A stretch of 64,000 nucleotides of DNA, taken from assembly GCF_030409325.1 (NCBI RefSeq), contig NZ_JAUFPR010000001.1, positions 682,001 through 746,000 of the forward strand, written 5' to 3'. The stretch comes from Mucilaginibacter aquaedulcis (GTDB lineage Bacteria > Bacteroidota > Bacteroidia > Sphingobacteriales > Sphingobacteriaceae). The notes below the pieces were generated by a model, which saw nothing but the letters and a program-made list of their open reading frames with translations, was not told the DNA's origin and ran no database searches. The position numbers and the translations under genes were made by a program. Position 1 is the stretch's first letter. Every line of letters begins with the position of its first letter. Below are positions 7,487 to 17,626 of the stretch, piece by piece.

Positions 7487-10400
7487 ATGGAACAAAAAAA
7501 ACTGCTATTGCAGAAGATTATGCGCATAACCTCGCTTGCCAGCGTAACGATAATTGCCGCCTCCCAATTTTTGTGGGCAGGTGCATCCAGGGGCCAGTTG
7601 CTTGAAAAACGGATTAACCTGGAATATAATAAAACAACACTTTATAATCTTATTGAAGATATTCAGCATAATAACGATGTTGATTTTGCTTTTACCGATC
7701 ATCTGAACCTGGAAAAAGTACAGCTTAGTAATGTACATTTCTCCAATACAACGGTTCAGGAGATACTATCAGCAGTATTGCCTCATCGTATAGTTTTTAA
7801 TGAAAAAGCGGGTGTTATTACTTTATCAAGCCTGCAGGCACCGGGCAGCATTTCCGGACGTATTACCGATGAAAAGGGCGAACCTTTAATTGGTGCCACC
7901 ATCAGGATAGTTGAATTGAACAGAAGTGTTAGTGCCGATACCGAAGGTAAATTTAAATTGAGCGCTCCGGTAGGTACCTACACTATTGAAGTGGCCTATA
8001 TTTCTTTTACAGCACAGCGCAAAACCGGGATAGTGGTTGAAGAAGGTAAAGCAAGCATTGTAAACTTTGCCATGGCATCCGAAACCGGGAAACTGAACGA
8101 GGTTGTGGTTGTTGGTTACGGTACGCAAAAAAGGAAAGAAGTAACATCTGCCATTACAAGTGTTAAGGCTGATCAGTTTAACCAGGGTTCGGCAAGATCA
8201 CCGCTGGAGTTGATCCAGGGAAAAGTTGCAGGTTTAAATATCACAAAAACCCAAGGCAACAACCCTAATTCCAGCGCATCCATACAATTAAGGGGTGTAA
8301 CATCGCTTACAGGTACCACTACGCCACTTATTGTTATTGACGGTATCCCCGGCGGAAACCTTGACCTGTTGCAACAGGATGATATAGAATCATTTGATGT
8401 GCTAAAAGACGGATCAGCAGCCGCTATTTACGGTACACGTGGTAACGCAGGTGTGATACTTATTACTACTAAAAAAGGTGTGGCCGGCCCGCCTCAATAT
8501 GAGTACAACACTTACTTTCAGCGCGATTATGTGAACAAAAAGCCCAACTTTTTATCTGCCGCGCAATTCAGGGAACACATTGCAGCCGGCGATATTTCAA
8601 AAGCATCAGACCTGGGCAGTTCAACTGACATGTACAACCAGCTTATCAATAATGATAATTTGAGCCAGTACCATAATTTTTCGGCCTCTGGTGGTTCTGA
8701 TAAATCAAATTACAGAGCATCACTTTATTATAACGATTTTGAGGGTATCGCTAAAAATAATGGCAGGGAACAGTTTGGCGGCAGGTTAAATATTAACCAA
8801 AAGGGCCTTAAAGATAAACTGACCATGCAAATAAACATGGTTCAGAATTTTAATAAAGCCAACCTGTTGGGTGGGTCGGCCGATGATTTTGAGCAGGCTG
8901 TTTCCTGGAACCCTACAGCTCCTATCCAAAACCCCGACGGAACTTATTTTGTAATACAAGACAGGTTTAACCCAATCAGCCGTTTTGCCAACAGGATAAA
9001 CGAGCGCCAGCAACAAACGTTTTCTGGTGATGGACGATTATCACTTGAACTGATCAAAAATCTTAATATCTCAGCCTTTGCATCATATCAGCGCGATAAT
9101 TACAACAACAGGGTTTTCCGCTCTATGCTTGATTATGATCAGCGCCCCCAGGGTTCTTACCAGGGTACGGCATATGCCAGCAAGGAAAATGTACTTAGCT
9201 GGACTAAAACCTTTGAACCCACCATCAGCTACAAAAAACTGATAGGCGAAGATCATAGTATTTCAGGTGTAGTTGGCTATAGCTATCAATATACTACTAC
9301 CGAAAGATTCAACGTGAATAATAATGGCTTTACAACCGATGGTTTCCTTGACTGGAACCTGGGTGCGGGCAGCGCTATTAACAACGTGCTTTTGCCAAGG
9401 CCCGGAATGGGAAGCTTTAAAGAGGATAATACCCTGATCGCCTTTTTTGGAAGGGTTAACTACTCTTTTAAAGAAAAATATTTCGCTCAGTTCATTTTAC
9501 GCCATGAAGGTTCTTCAAGATTTGGAGATAACAACAAATGGGGTAATTTCCCAGCTGCTTCTATAGGCTGGACACTGAGCGAAGAAAGTTTCATGAAAGA
9601 TGTTACCGAGGTGAATAGTTTAAAACTGCGTATTGGCTACGGTGTTACCGGTAACCAGGGTATCCCTAACTACCAATCGTTAACCACCTTAGGCACCGGT
9701 GGGGTATATCCTCAAAATGGTATCTATTATCAAACTTATGGTGCATCCAGAAACCCTAATCCTAACCTGCGCTGGGAGAAAAAAGAAGAATGGAATTTTG
9801 GATTGGATTACGCTTTGCTGAACAACCGATTAAACGGATCGATTGATGTATACAGCCGCACCACTAAAGACCTTCTTTACAATTATACTGCACAACAACC
9901 CGCCTATGTTTTAGGTAACCTGTATACCAATGTAGGTTCATTGCGCAACCATGGTATTGAGGTGGCTATCAACGCTGTACCGCTCAGGATAAAAGATTTT
10001 GAATGGCGTGTAGATCTCACTGCAAATACTCAGTTCAACAAGTTGTTAAAGCTATCTAATGATGTATTTAAAGCTACGTTCCTTACCTTCTCTGATATCC
10101 CGAATCCAGGGGCTATGGGCCCAGCTATCCGTTTAGACGAAGGCGGCCAGGTTGGTAACTTTTACGGAAAACGTTTTGCAGGCTTCACCGATGATGGCAA
10201 ATGGTTATTCTATAAAGCCGATGGCAGCAAAGCCCTTGCTTCGCAAATGAATGAAAATGATAAAACCATTATCGGCAATGGTGTTCCTAAATATGTGCTG
10301 GGTTTAAACCAAACCTTCAGGTATAAAAACTTTGATCTTAATATTTTAATGAGAGGCAAGTTTGGTTTTGATATCCTGAACCTGCAGGAGATTTTTTACG

Positions 10401-10732
10401 GCAACAGAAAATACCTGCCAAGTAACATCTTCAACAGCGCGTTCACTACCCACGGTGCTTTGAAAGACGATCCGCAATATTCTGATTACTACATTGAAAA
10501 AGGAGATTTCGTGAAGCTTGATAACGTAACGCTGGGTTACCGCTTTAAGCTTAACTCATCATACATCCGCAATATGCGCCTTTTTGTTACCGGCCGCAAC
10601 CTGTTAACAGTTACCGGTTACAAGGGCCTTGATCCGGAACTGGAAGATACCGGCTTTAATACCGGTGTAGATTCAAGGGGCTTTTACCCAAGAACAATTT
10701 CATGGACAGCAGGCTTCAGCATAGGTTTTTAA
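7487..10732 (+). CDS. SusC/RagA-type TonB-dependent receptor with STN domain (locus 1)
   Basis: 1081 residues. Signal peptide about 1-36; STN (secretin/TonB N-terminal) domain about 42-115, the part that talks to FecR; carboxypeptidase-D-like domain about 121-198 (GSISGRITDEKGEPLIGA); plug from about 204 (VVVVGYGTQKR) to about 330 (GVILITTKKG); then a 22-strand barrel ending in an aromatic F. Outer-membrane importer energised by TonB-ExbBD, forming a lidded complex with the SusD protein encoded 31 bases downstream. The nutrient is unknown: no glycoside hydrolase or peptidase gene accompanies the pair. Start ATG chosen because it gives the signal peptide. The gene should be under the ECF sigma of this locus and perhaps under the antisense RNA at 7302-7415. 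Confidence 0.95.
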   Translation: MEQKKLLLQKIMRITSLASVTIIAASQFLWAGASRGQLLEKRINLEYNKTTLYNLIEDIQHNNDVDFAFTDHLNLEKVQLSNVHFSNTTVQEILSAVLPHRIVFNEKAGVITLSSLQAPGSISGRITDEKGEPLIGATIRIVELNRSVSADTEGKFKLSAPVGTYTIEVAYISFTAQRKTGIVVEEGKASIVNFAMASETGKLNEVVVVGYGTQKRKEVTSAITSVKADQFNQGSARSPLELIQGKVAGLNITKTQGNNPNSSASIQLRGVTSLTGTTTPLIVIDGIPGGNLDLLQQDDIESFDVLKDGSAAAIYGTRGNAGVILITTKKGVAGPPQYEYNTYFQRDYVNKKPNFLSAAQFREHIAAGDISKASDLGSSTDMYNQLINNDNLSQYHNFSASGGSDKSNYRASLYYNDFEGIAKNNGREQFGGRLNINQKGLKDKLTMQINMVQNFNKANLLGGSADDFEQAVSWNPTAPIQNPDGTYFVIQDRFNPISRFANRINERQQQTFSGDGRLSLELIKNLNISAFASYQRDNYNNRVFRSMLDYDQRPQGSYQGTAYASKENVLSWTKTFEPTISYKKLIGEDHSISGVVGYSYQYTTTERFNVNNNGFTTDGFLDWNLGAGSAINNVLLPRPGMGSFKEDNTLIAFFGRVNYSFKEKYFAQFILRHEGSSRFGDNNKWGNFPAASIGWTLSEESFMKDVTEVNSLKLRIGYGVTGNQGIPNYQSLTTLGTGGVYPQNGIYYQTYGASRNPNPNLRWEKKEEWNFGLDYALLNNRLNGSIDVYSRTTKDLLYNYTAQQPAYVLGNLYTNVGSLRNHGIEVAINAVPLRIKDFEWRVDLTANTQFNKLLKLSNDVFKATFLTFSDIPNPGAMGPAIRLDEGGQVGNFYGKRFAGFTDDGKWLFYKADGSKALASQMNENDKTIIGNGVPKYVLGLNQTFRYKNFDLNILMRGKFGFDILNLQEIFYGNRKYLPSNIFNSAFTTHGALKDDPQYSDYYIEKGDFVKLDNVTLGYRFKLNSSYIRNMRLFVTGRNLLTVTGYKGLDPELEDTGFNTGVDSRGFYPRTISWTAGFSIGF

Positions 10733-10763
10733 TTCAATAATAATTTCCCAACACGAATATCAA

Positions 10764-12389
10764 ATGAAACTACATATCAGGAAAACACGGTATATATTGA
10801 GTGCCATCTCATTTTTATGGGTGAGCAGTTCATGTACCAAACTGAACGAAAAAGTATATAGCGACCTATATAAAGATAATTTTTATAAAAGCAAAACAGA
10901 GGTATTACAGGCAGCACTACGCCCTGTAACCCATATGCAATCATGGATATGCCCTATCCGCGGCGATGGATACTATTACCATGCAGAAATGTGTGCCGAT
11001 CAATTAGCCTGGCCGCAAAAAGGCAGAAACGGTTATGATAACGGCGATCACATGAGGCAGCATTACCACACCTGGAACGAAAATGAAAGTCGTATGCGCA
11101 ACGCGTGGTCGGGCATGTGGACAGGTATTGGCTATTGTAATTCAGCCATACAGGATATCGAAAAGATTGACTATCAAAGTCTCGGTATGACCCAGGCAGA
11201 ATTGAACTCGGTACTTGCCGAACTGCACGTTTTAAGAGCTTTCAATTACATGAAGGTGATGGACCTTTGGGGTAACGTACCTATCATAACCAAAGTTGGT
11301 ATTCCACAAAACCCGCCTACAGCTCCGCGTAAGGAAGTATTTGAGTTTATAAAAGGCGAACTTGAAACTTACGTACCGCAGCTTCAACCCTATTCACAAA
11401 CACTTGTTGGCCGTGTAGCACAAACCGGTGGTTATGCCATGCTTGCCGAACTTTACCTGAATGCAGAAAAATGGGCAGGCACCCCTATGTGGGATCAGTG
11501 TATAGCCGCGTGCGATAAAATTATGAGTGGCAGTGCGGGTGGTTTAGGTGGTACACCCAAATTGTCTACCGATCTTTTACAAACATTTGCCAACACTAAC
11601 CGTACAGCTTCCGAAGCCTTGTTCCAGTACGCCTACAGCAACAAAGGCGGCTTTGTTTGGGATTGGATAGTGTTAATGGGTTATGATAATATCAGCGCTG
11701 CATTAGACGTAAATTACTCTGGCAATAATGGTTACGTTGTAGTTCCATCGGCATTTGATGCCTATGCGGAGAATGACCAGCGTAAAAAACAGTGGTTTTT
11801 ATTTGGCCCGCAGTATAAATATGGTACCATAACCCCGGTGTTAGGTACCGATGAGTATAACGGCAAACCCTTTGCCTACGTAAACACCATCAGAAGAGAA
11901 AGCGAAGGCGATCATACCAGCCAGGGCGACATGACCAAGGGTGAAGAAAACAGCGGTGCCCGTTTCAATAAATATAAAACAGGCAGATCCAATGATCCTA
12001 ACTATAGGGAAAATCAGTTCATGATCTATCGTTTAACAGAAATTTACTTTGACAAGGCAGAAGCCCTCATGCGTAAAAACAATGGTAAAGCCACTGCCGA
12101 AGCGGTAGACCTTGTAAATACCAGTCGCAAACGTGCATTCTCTGACGAAGACTGGAAATCTGCGGCTTATACCGTAAACACCCTAACTATGGACGAACTG
12201 TTAGCAGAGCGCGGAAGAGAGTTCATTTTTGAGGGTAAAAGGCGTACAGATATCATCCGCTTCGGTAAATTCATAAACGGTACCTGGTGGGATCACGTGG
12301 CTACCAAAGATGCCAATAAGGAGATCTATCCTATTCCGTTTACGCAATTGGCAAACAATCCAAACTTGAAACAAAATCCAGGTTATTAA
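10764..12389 (+). CDS. SusD/RagB-type outer-membrane lipoprotein (locus 1)
   Basis: 541 residues. Lipoprotein signal with lipobox SSSC (Cys 23), then a SusD fold with the TPR-like helices (LAELHVLRAFNYMKVMDLWGNVPII) and the typical end YPIPFTQLANNPNLKQNPGY. It forms the substrate-binding lid on the SusC channel encoded just upstream. The C-terminal motif GREFIFEGKRRTDIIRFGKF is characteristic of the RagB/SusD family. A strong terminator follows. Substrate unknown. Confidence 0.95.
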   Translation: MKLHIRKTRYILSAISFLWVSSSCTKLNEKVYSDLYKDNFYKSKTEVLQAALRPVTHMQSWICPIRGDGYYYHAEMCADQLAWPQKGRNGYDNGDHMRQHYHTWNENESRMRNAWSGMWTGIGYCNSAIQDIEKIDYQSLGMTQAELNSVLAELHVLRAFNYMKVMDLWGNVPIITKVGIPQNPPTAPRKEVFEFIKGELETYVPQLQPYSQTLVGRVAQTGGYAMLAELYLNAEKWAGTPMWDQCIAACDKIMSGSAGGLGGTPKLSTDLLQTFANTNRTASEALFQYAYSNKGGFVWDWIVLMGYDNISAALDVNYSGNNGYVVVPSAFDAYAENDQRKKQWFLFGPQYKYGTITPVLGTDEYNGKPFAYVNTIRRESEGDHTSQGDMTKGEENSGARFNKYKTGRSNDPNYRENQFMIYRLTEIYFDKAEALMRKNNGKATAEAVDLVNTSRKRAFSDEDWKSAAYTVNTLTMDELLAERGREFIFEGKRRTDIIRFGKFINGTWWDHVATKDANKEIYPIPFTQLANNPNLKQNPGY

Positions 12390-12442
12390 TTATACAAATA
12401 AATCATTCCTAAATCTGAAAAGATTCAGGATAAGCCCCAAAA

Positions 12443-12475
12443 AAAGACCGGTTCAATTTGACCGGTCTTTTTTGT
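12443..12475. terminator. Rho-independent terminator after locus 1
   Basis: Perfect 10-bp stem (AAAGACCGGT at 12443-12452 with ACCGGTCTTT at 12461-12470), 8-base loop, T6 after it and A-run before it, so it can work in both directions: it ends the susD1 operon and may also stop the opposing AraC gene. Confidence 0.88.
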
Positions 12476-12625
12476 GTTTAATTATTTATTAAACCAATGA
12501 GTTTGTATTAATTCAATATTTTAAGAGCCTGCTCATTACATGATAATTATTAGGGTAAGTAACTATCCGGCTTACCAAGCGTATAGGTAGCAAGCAATAT
12601 CGCGAACCGTAAGATTTCCGAATAC

Positions 12626-13513
12626 TTATCTTTTACGGAAAGCCTGAGGGGATAGTCCCGTGTGTTTTTTGAAGAAACGCGCGAAATAGTTAGGATACTC
12701 AAAGTGCAATAAGTAAGCTATCTCAGACACAGTCATATTCGTATAACTGAGATACTTTTTTGCTTCTGCCATCAGGTACTCATTAATCATGCCGCTTACC
12801 GACAGGCCCGTTGCCTGCCTGCAAAGACGGTTTAGATGTGCAGCGGAAATATTTAACGATGATGCCAGTCTTTCAACAGTGATCTGGCCCTTGCTTTCTT
12901 TAATTAATTGCTGCACCTTTCGCACGTAATTGTTGCCGGTGTGCCCCTGGTCGGTCAGCAGCACATCATGCTGTTGCAGTTTTAACCGATATATCATCAG
13001 AAATAACTGCTGAAGGCAAGCGGTTAGCATAATTTCTTCTTCGCCGTCATGCCGTGATTGTTCCTGTTGAATGACCTCAACTACATCAATTACTTGTGCT
13101 GTTGTGTAAGCGGTAAACTCATTGATCACGGTTAGGTGATCCGCTATAGAGGTTAGTTTCGGTGCCGCTGTCCATAAAGCGGCAAAACGCATTTCTGATA
13201 GCGTAACTACGTGCCCGCTAACATTTTCATTAAAACGAAAACCATGCGTAATAGTTGAAGGTATAACCAGCAAAACAGGACCTTTTAACCTTTGGGCTTG
13301 TGTTGGACCCAGCAATTCAAACTCCCCTTTCTCTATTATAAAAACCTGCATTACTCCCGGATGAGCGTGTGGCGGCACCTCCCCGTTATAATATGCAGTT
13401 TGTGCTCCCACAATTTTAGCGAGCAGAAATGTTGGATCTGGGCGAGCTTGCCGGTCGCCATAAATACCTTCAAAACTTATTATGTTTTTTTCACCTCGTC
13501 TCGCCATGTTCAA
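12626..13513 (-). CDS. AraC-family transcription regulator, cupin sensor
   Basis: 295 residues. The N-terminal half has a cupin-like motif (GEVPPHAHPGVMQVFIIEKGEFELLG), the ligand-binding jelly roll; the C-terminal about 100 residues are the double helix-turn-helix (ITVERLASSLNISAAHLNRLCRQ and MTVSEIAYLLHFEYPNYFARFFKKHTGLSPQAFRKR). It is divergent from the Bcr/CflA-type pump at 13691, with a 177-base shared promoter region, so it is the natural candidate to control that pump. The start may be Met1 or Met3. Ligand unknown. Confidence 0.9.
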   Translation of the reverse strand: MNMARRGEKNIISFEGIYGDRQARPDPTFLLAKIVGAQTAYYNGEVPPHAHPGVMQVFIIEKGEFELLGPTQAQRLKGPVLLVIPSTITHGFRFNENVSGHVVTLSEMRFAALWTAAPKLTSIADHLTVINEFTAYTTAQVIDVVEVIQQEQSRHDGEEEIMLTACLQQLFLMIYRLKLQQHDVLLTDQGHTGNNYVRKVQQLIKESKGQITVERLASSLNISAAHLNRLCRQATGLSVSGMINEYLMAEAKKYLSYTNMTVSEIAYLLHFEYPNYFARFFKKHTGLSPQAFRKR

Positions 13514-13690
13514 TTTGTATCCTAAGATGCTAATAAATTATCTGTTACAAGGCTTTTTTTGCCGGAAATTTGCGCAATCATTAAAAAAAGTGAAGCTATA
13601 AGCTAATGACAGATAAGGCACTTAATAACAATTATTTAGCGTCCTATATTTTCGCATTGAGCCATCGCCTTTTCCTTTTTAATTAATATT

Positions 13691-14923
13691 ATGAAAAATA
13701 ACAAAAAACAATACTCCGGCGTAGCTATCCTGTTTGTACTGGGTATGCTCATTGCATTAAGCCCGTTCTCCATAGATATGTATTTACCAGCTTTTCCCGC
13801 TATTGCCCATTCATTGCAAACCAGCGTGGCAAGTGTAGGTTACTCTTTAACCAGTTATTTCGCTGGTCTGTGTATTGGCCAGCTGATTTACGGGATACTG
13901 ATTGATCGTTTTGGCCGTAAAAAACCATTGATGACCGGCTTGCTTATCTACCTGACTGCCGGCATAGGTTGCGCTTTGTGCTCTGGCATCGGTTTACTCA
14001 TCATCGTCCGTATATTTATGGCCTTAGGAGGCTGTGTGGGTATGGTGGCAGCGCGGGCCATAGTGCGCGATCTTTATCCTCCAAAAGATATGGCCAAAAA
14101 ATTGTCATTATTGGTGCTGGTCATGGGTGTGGCACCCATCGTTGCGCCAACTATCGGAGGATTGGTTAACACCTGGCTGGGCTGGCGCTGGGTATTCGGT
14201 GTAATGGCACTTATCGGAGGCCTGTTGTTGCTCGGTGTTCATTATGTTTTACCGGAAACCAAGGAGCCTAACACAAATGTTTCCTTAAAAATAAAGCATA
14301 TACTCCCCGGCTATCTTACCCTATTGCATAACCGTACATTTTTAATCTACACATTGGCCGGAGGCATCAGCTACGCCGGCATGTATGCTTATATTGCAGG
14401 TTCGCCTTTTGTATTTATGCAAAAATTCGGCTTATCTGATACAATGTACGGCTGGGCCTTCGCCTTTAATGCCTGCGGCCTCATCAGCGGCAGCCAGCTA
14501 AACCGCCTGGCGCTAAAACGCTATAGCAGTGCCATTATTTCCCTAACCGCCTCGTGTTTGCTGATGCTAACCGGACTTGCTTTATTATTCATTGCCTGCA
14601 GCGGTTTCGCCGGTGCGGCTTTAACACTCACGTTCACCTTCTTGTTTCTGTTTTGTATCGGGTTTATTAATCCTAATACCACGGCTTTAGCTTTAAGCCC
14701 TTTTACGGCAGCAGCCGGTCGTGCTTCCGCTTTGCTGGGCAGTGTACAAATGATTGCCGGTGTATTGGCCTCCTGGCTGGTTAGTTTTTTGAATAACGGC
14801 ACAATCGTTATTATGCCGGCCGTAATGTTTGGCTGTACGTTAATTCCGGTTTCATTACTGATTTATAACTGGCAGTATACCAGATCCAGACGTCATAATC
14901 AACAGCCTGCTATTGAAATTTAA
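13691..14923 (+). CDS. MFS drug exporter, Bcr/CflA family
   Basis: 410 residues with 12 predicted membrane helices. Family signatures are SIDMYLPAFPAIA in helix 1, GQLIYGILIDRFGRKKPL in the first cytoplasmic loop (motif A), and VGMVAARAIVRDL in helix 4-5. Bcr/CflA members export small molecules such as bicyclomycin or chloramphenicol in exchange for protons. It stands alone, divergent from an AraC regulator. A 7-of-8 -7 element (TATATTTT near 13646) lies upstream. Actual substrate cannot be told from sequence. Confidence 0.9.
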   Translation: MKNNKKQYSGVAILFVLGMLIALSPFSIDMYLPAFPAIAHSLQTSVASVGYSLTSYFAGLCIGQLIYGILIDRFGRKKPLMTGLLIYLTAGIGCALCSGIGLLIIVRIFMALGGCVGMVAARAIVRDLYPPKDMAKKLSLLVLVMGVAPIVAPTIGGLVNTWLGWRWVFGVMALIGGLLLLGVHYVLPETKEPNTNVSLKIKHILPGYLTLLHNRTFLIYTLAGGISYAGMYAYIAGSPFVFMQKFGLSDTMYGWAFAFNACGLISGSQLNRLALKRYSSAIISLTASCLLMLTGLALLFIACSGFAGAALTLTFTFLFLFCIGFINPNTTALALSPFTAAAGRASALLGSVQMIAGVLASWLVSFLNNGTIVIMPAVMFGCTLIPVSLLIYNWQYTRSRRHNQQPAIEI

Positions 14924-15528
14924 TCTTATACACTTTTCATATTTAAATGCGATATGTTCAGGTTGTATAAGCTCTGGTTCAACGTTCTCTGAAAAATTCA
15001 CATTTGAAAATTAACAGGTTGTAACAACGAGTTAAAAGGTAAAAAAAAAGGGTAAGCGATGAAAAATCATGCTTACCCTTTTTTGTTTTCCCGTATGGTT
15101 GCTTCTCTAACCAATTCATAGAAAATTCAAGCCTGTTAGCTTCATTATCAACATAAAAACTAAAGTACAGGTATCAACAGAATTTCCTGAGATCCAATCT
15201 TGATCCCAGAAAATTCTGCATTAATGAGCAAGAAGAAAAGCTCAATATCCTATCCGCAATGGCCACGGTATTTCCATATTACACTTCAGATTTTACGACA
15301 TATAACTGTCATAACAACCCTCCTTAACCACAACAGCATCATTTACAACTATTTACCAATTGGCATACAAATAGTTATAGCCAAAACCGATTAAAACGCA
15401 ACAATTAATGAGCCTATGGTTGACTACCTTGAGCGCACCGGTACAAATTTTATCAAATTAACCTGCATTAAGCGATAAATAAGAGGAGAGCTTTTAACCT
15501 GAATATTTCACCCTTTATAGTTATAGAA
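14924..15528. other. Intergenic region with one terminator
   Basis: About 600 bases. The only clear element is the terminator at 15046-15086. A 64-codon open frame at 15200-15394 has no start context, no recognisable domain and unusual composition, and I do not call it a gene. Confidence 0.5.
15046..15086. terminator. Rho-independent terminator after the MFS gene
   Basis: Perfect 12-bp stem (AAAAGGGTAAGC at 15046-15057 with GCTTACCCTTTT at 15071-15082) with an A-run on the left and T6 on the right, so it can act in either direction. Confidence 0.85.
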
Positions 15529-16527
15529 ATGAATTACACGTATTCACAGCTTCCACAAGTGGAAAAAACAGAGCAGGAACGCTCAGAGCGTATTTTTTTT
15601 AAAGATGTGATTGAAGGATTGACCTCTAATCCGAAAAGACTCCAATCTAAATACTTTTACGATCAGGCGGGCGATGTGCTTTTCCAGGAAATCATGAATT
15701 CACCGGAATATTACCCAACCAATTGTGAGTTAGAGATATTTACCAAACAATGCGGCTTACTTGCAAAAGCAATTAGTTGCAAGGGAGATGATTTCGATTT
15801 GGTTGAACTTGGAGCGGGAGATGCTACAAAAACAAATTTCCTTTTAGCATACCTGATTGACCAAGGTATCAAATTCACCTATAAACCTATTGACATTTCT
15901 GAAAACATTATTAATTACCTCAGCTCTACCCTTCCGCTCTTACTACCCGGAATTAAAATTGAAGCTTTAAACGGTGATTACCTCGATATGCTAAGTAAAG
16001 CCGCAACCGGTTCTAAAAAACGGAAAGTGGTGTTGTTGTTGGGTGCCAATATCGGGAATATGAGTATTGCCGAAGCTGCTGCATTTTGCCGGGAGATCAG
16101 AGAAATCCTCTCTTGCGGAGATATGCTGTTAGTTGGTGCAGATCTCAGAAAAAATCCGCATACCATTCTGGCAGCATACAATGATAAAGAGGGCACAACC
16201 AAAAAATTTAATCTGAACCTTTTAACCAGAATTAATCGTGAACTCGGAGCCAATTTTGATATTGACAGCTTTGATCATTTCCCAAGCTATGACCCACAAA
16301 CAGGTGCCTGTAAAAGCTTCCTGGTATCATTAAAAAAACAGATAGTTCAAATAGGATCAACTGCCATACCCTTTTTGAAGGACGAGATCATTGATATGGA
16401 AATATCTCAGAAATATACGCTGGAAGATACAAGGGCACTTGCCAAAGCCAGCGGATTTATACCTATAGCAGATTTTTATGACCAAAAGAACTGGTTTCTT
16501 GACACATTATGGTTGGCCAGTGAATAA
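15529..16527 (+). CDS. egtD: L-histidine N-alpha-methyltransferase (EgtD family)
   Basis: 332 residues, the family length. It has the Methyltransf_33 / EgtD signature: NPKRLQSKYFYDQAGDVLF (34-52), SPEYYPTNCELEI (58-70), the SAM site ELGAGDATKT (93-102), LGANIGN (171-177), AAYNDKEGTTKKFNLN (215-230) and NRELGANFD. Residues that hold histidine in characterised EgtD have counterparts here: N177, Y217, E291 and S293 (in MEISQKY). EgtD makes hercynine (trimethyl-histidine), the first intermediate of ergothioneine. The usual partner egtB is not next to it. A 13-bp inverted repeat after the gene looks like its terminator. Substrate is inferred from family residues; other amines remain possible. Confidence 0.85.
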   Translation: MNYTYSQLPQVEKTEQERSERIFFKDVIEGLTSNPKRLQSKYFYDQAGDVLFQEIMNSPEYYPTNCELEIFTKQCGLLAKAISCKGDDFDLVELGAGDATKTNFLLAYLIDQGIKFTYKPIDISENIINYLSSTLPLLLPGIKIEALNGDYLDMLSKAATGSKKRKVVLLLGANIGNMSIAEAAAFCREIREILSCGDMLLVGADLRKNPHTILAAYNDKEGTTKKFNLNLLTRINRELGANFDIDSFDHFPSYDPQTGACKSFLVSLKKQIVQIGSTAIPFLKDEIIDMEISQKYTLEDTRALAKASGFIPIADFYDQKNWFLDTLWLASE

Positions 16528-16595
16528 ACTATGGCGCGCCACACGCATAATGAAAGAAGCATTTTTACAAAATATTTTGCATGACAAATTTAACC

Positions 16596-16650
16596 GCAGC
16601 ATATTATCAGTTTAATACCATTTTGGTCTGGATAATATGCTGCAGTTTAT
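16596..16650 (+). terminator. Hairpin terminator after egtD
   Basis: Perfect 13-bp inverted repeat (GCAGCATATTATC at 16596-16608 with its complement at 16631-16643) with a 22-base loop that can fold further, followed by AGTTTATTT. T-tract is imperfect. Confidence 0.55.
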
Positions 16651-16687
16651 TTAGGGAACTTTAACCGAAAACGAAAGCCTGATTTAG

Positions 16688-16894
16688 CTAATTCAGGCTT
16701 TTTGAAGATCGTTCTGTATTCGTATCCCACAGACAAATTAAAATAATCATAGATATAACCGGCAAAAACTGCGCGATCATGTACCAGCGCCAAAAACTGC
16801 GTCCGGTTTGCTTAGCTAAAATACCTGCCGCCCACTGAAAGCAATTAACGATGCTCAGTACAGTGCCCCAAAATAAAAGCTGTAATACCCACAT
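16688..16894 (-). CDS. Small two-helix membrane protein
   Basis: 68 residues with two hydrophobic segments (about 1-25 and 36-55) separated by a short cytoplasmic stretch AKQTGRSFWRWYM. The pattern A-x-x-x-GRS-x-x-x-W between helices is seen in many small bacterial membrane proteins. No operon partner on the same strand nearby. Function unknown; I think it is real because of the coherent topology. Confidence 0.5.
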   Translation of the reverse strand: MWVLQLLFWGTVLSIVNCFQWAAGILAKQTGRSFWRWYMIAQFLPVISMIILICLWDTNTERSSKSLN

Positions 16895-17243
16895 AATGTA
16901 AAAGATTTAATTTGTTCATACTAAAAATCGAACCTGCCTATGACTATATTCCCTTGTAATTTCTTTAGACAGATATAACCCGATACTATATCCTGGTGCG
17001 GTGTTATTTTCACCAACCGCCATAAAAAATCTGCTAATAACAACATCATTATTCCTCGTAATCTTTGGTTTCCGGGATCACAAAAAACGAACACAAAATA
17101 ATTACTATGCAAAATGCTACCGAGTCGCGCAAAATCATATAAATTGTTTCCATCACCGCTCACTAAAATGTTATATTGATCTTGAAAAGATGAAATCTCT
17201 AATACCACGATGTATTTTGTGCGCCTTTTCGGCACATGAGATA
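16895..17243. other. Intergenic region, overlapping dubious frames only
   Basis: About 350 bases in which two open frames of 92 and 104 codons overlap on opposite strands; neither has a domain, signal peptide, coherent composition or start context, and they cannot both be real. Nothing else seen. Confidence 0.4.
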
Positions 17244-17492
17244 TTAATGTTTAATACCCATGCTAACAGTATGTTGTGACACCAGGGTCATATAAGTTGG
17301 CGGATCATCCATCAGCACTTTGCAGAAAAGCGTTTCGTTATTCTCCAATAATTGAAGCAAGTCAACAGACTCTACCGCATTTGGCAATAATAATTCCAAC
17401 AATCCTAAATTGATGTGCTCTTCTTCACTAAACGCGGTCCCCTTATTCCTGCGCAGATCATACAGAATATCAAATCCTTTGCTCGTTTCCAT
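17244..17492 (-). CDS. Small hypothetical protein
   Basis: 82 residues if started at METSKGFDILYDL; the frame is open for 27 more codons but that extension is hydrophobic, W/F/Y rich and unlikely. The protein is acidic and mostly helical (LGLLELLLPNAVESVDLLQLLENNE), with no recognised domain. Composition is protein-like. No partner genes. Confidence 0.45.
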   Translation of the reverse strand: METSKGFDILYDLRRNKGTAFSEEEHINLGLLELLLPNAVESVDLLQLLENNETLFCKVLMDDPPTYMTLVSQHTVSMGIKH

Positions 17493-17626
17493 ATTATTAA
17501 TGGTTGAGTTTGTTATACTATTACCTGTTATTTGATAAACAGAAAACCAAACACAATGCCAATTGATAAACATCTGAAAATAAACGCATTACTTAATACA
17601 CTCAGCAAATTCCAGTGATATATCGT

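Noticed and set aside
15200..15394. 64-codon plus-strand frame before egtD
   Set aside because: No domain, no start context, unusual composition; I treat it as chance.
16921..17279. Two opposing open frames of 104 and 92 codons
   Set aside because: They overlap on opposite strands and neither shows protein-like features.
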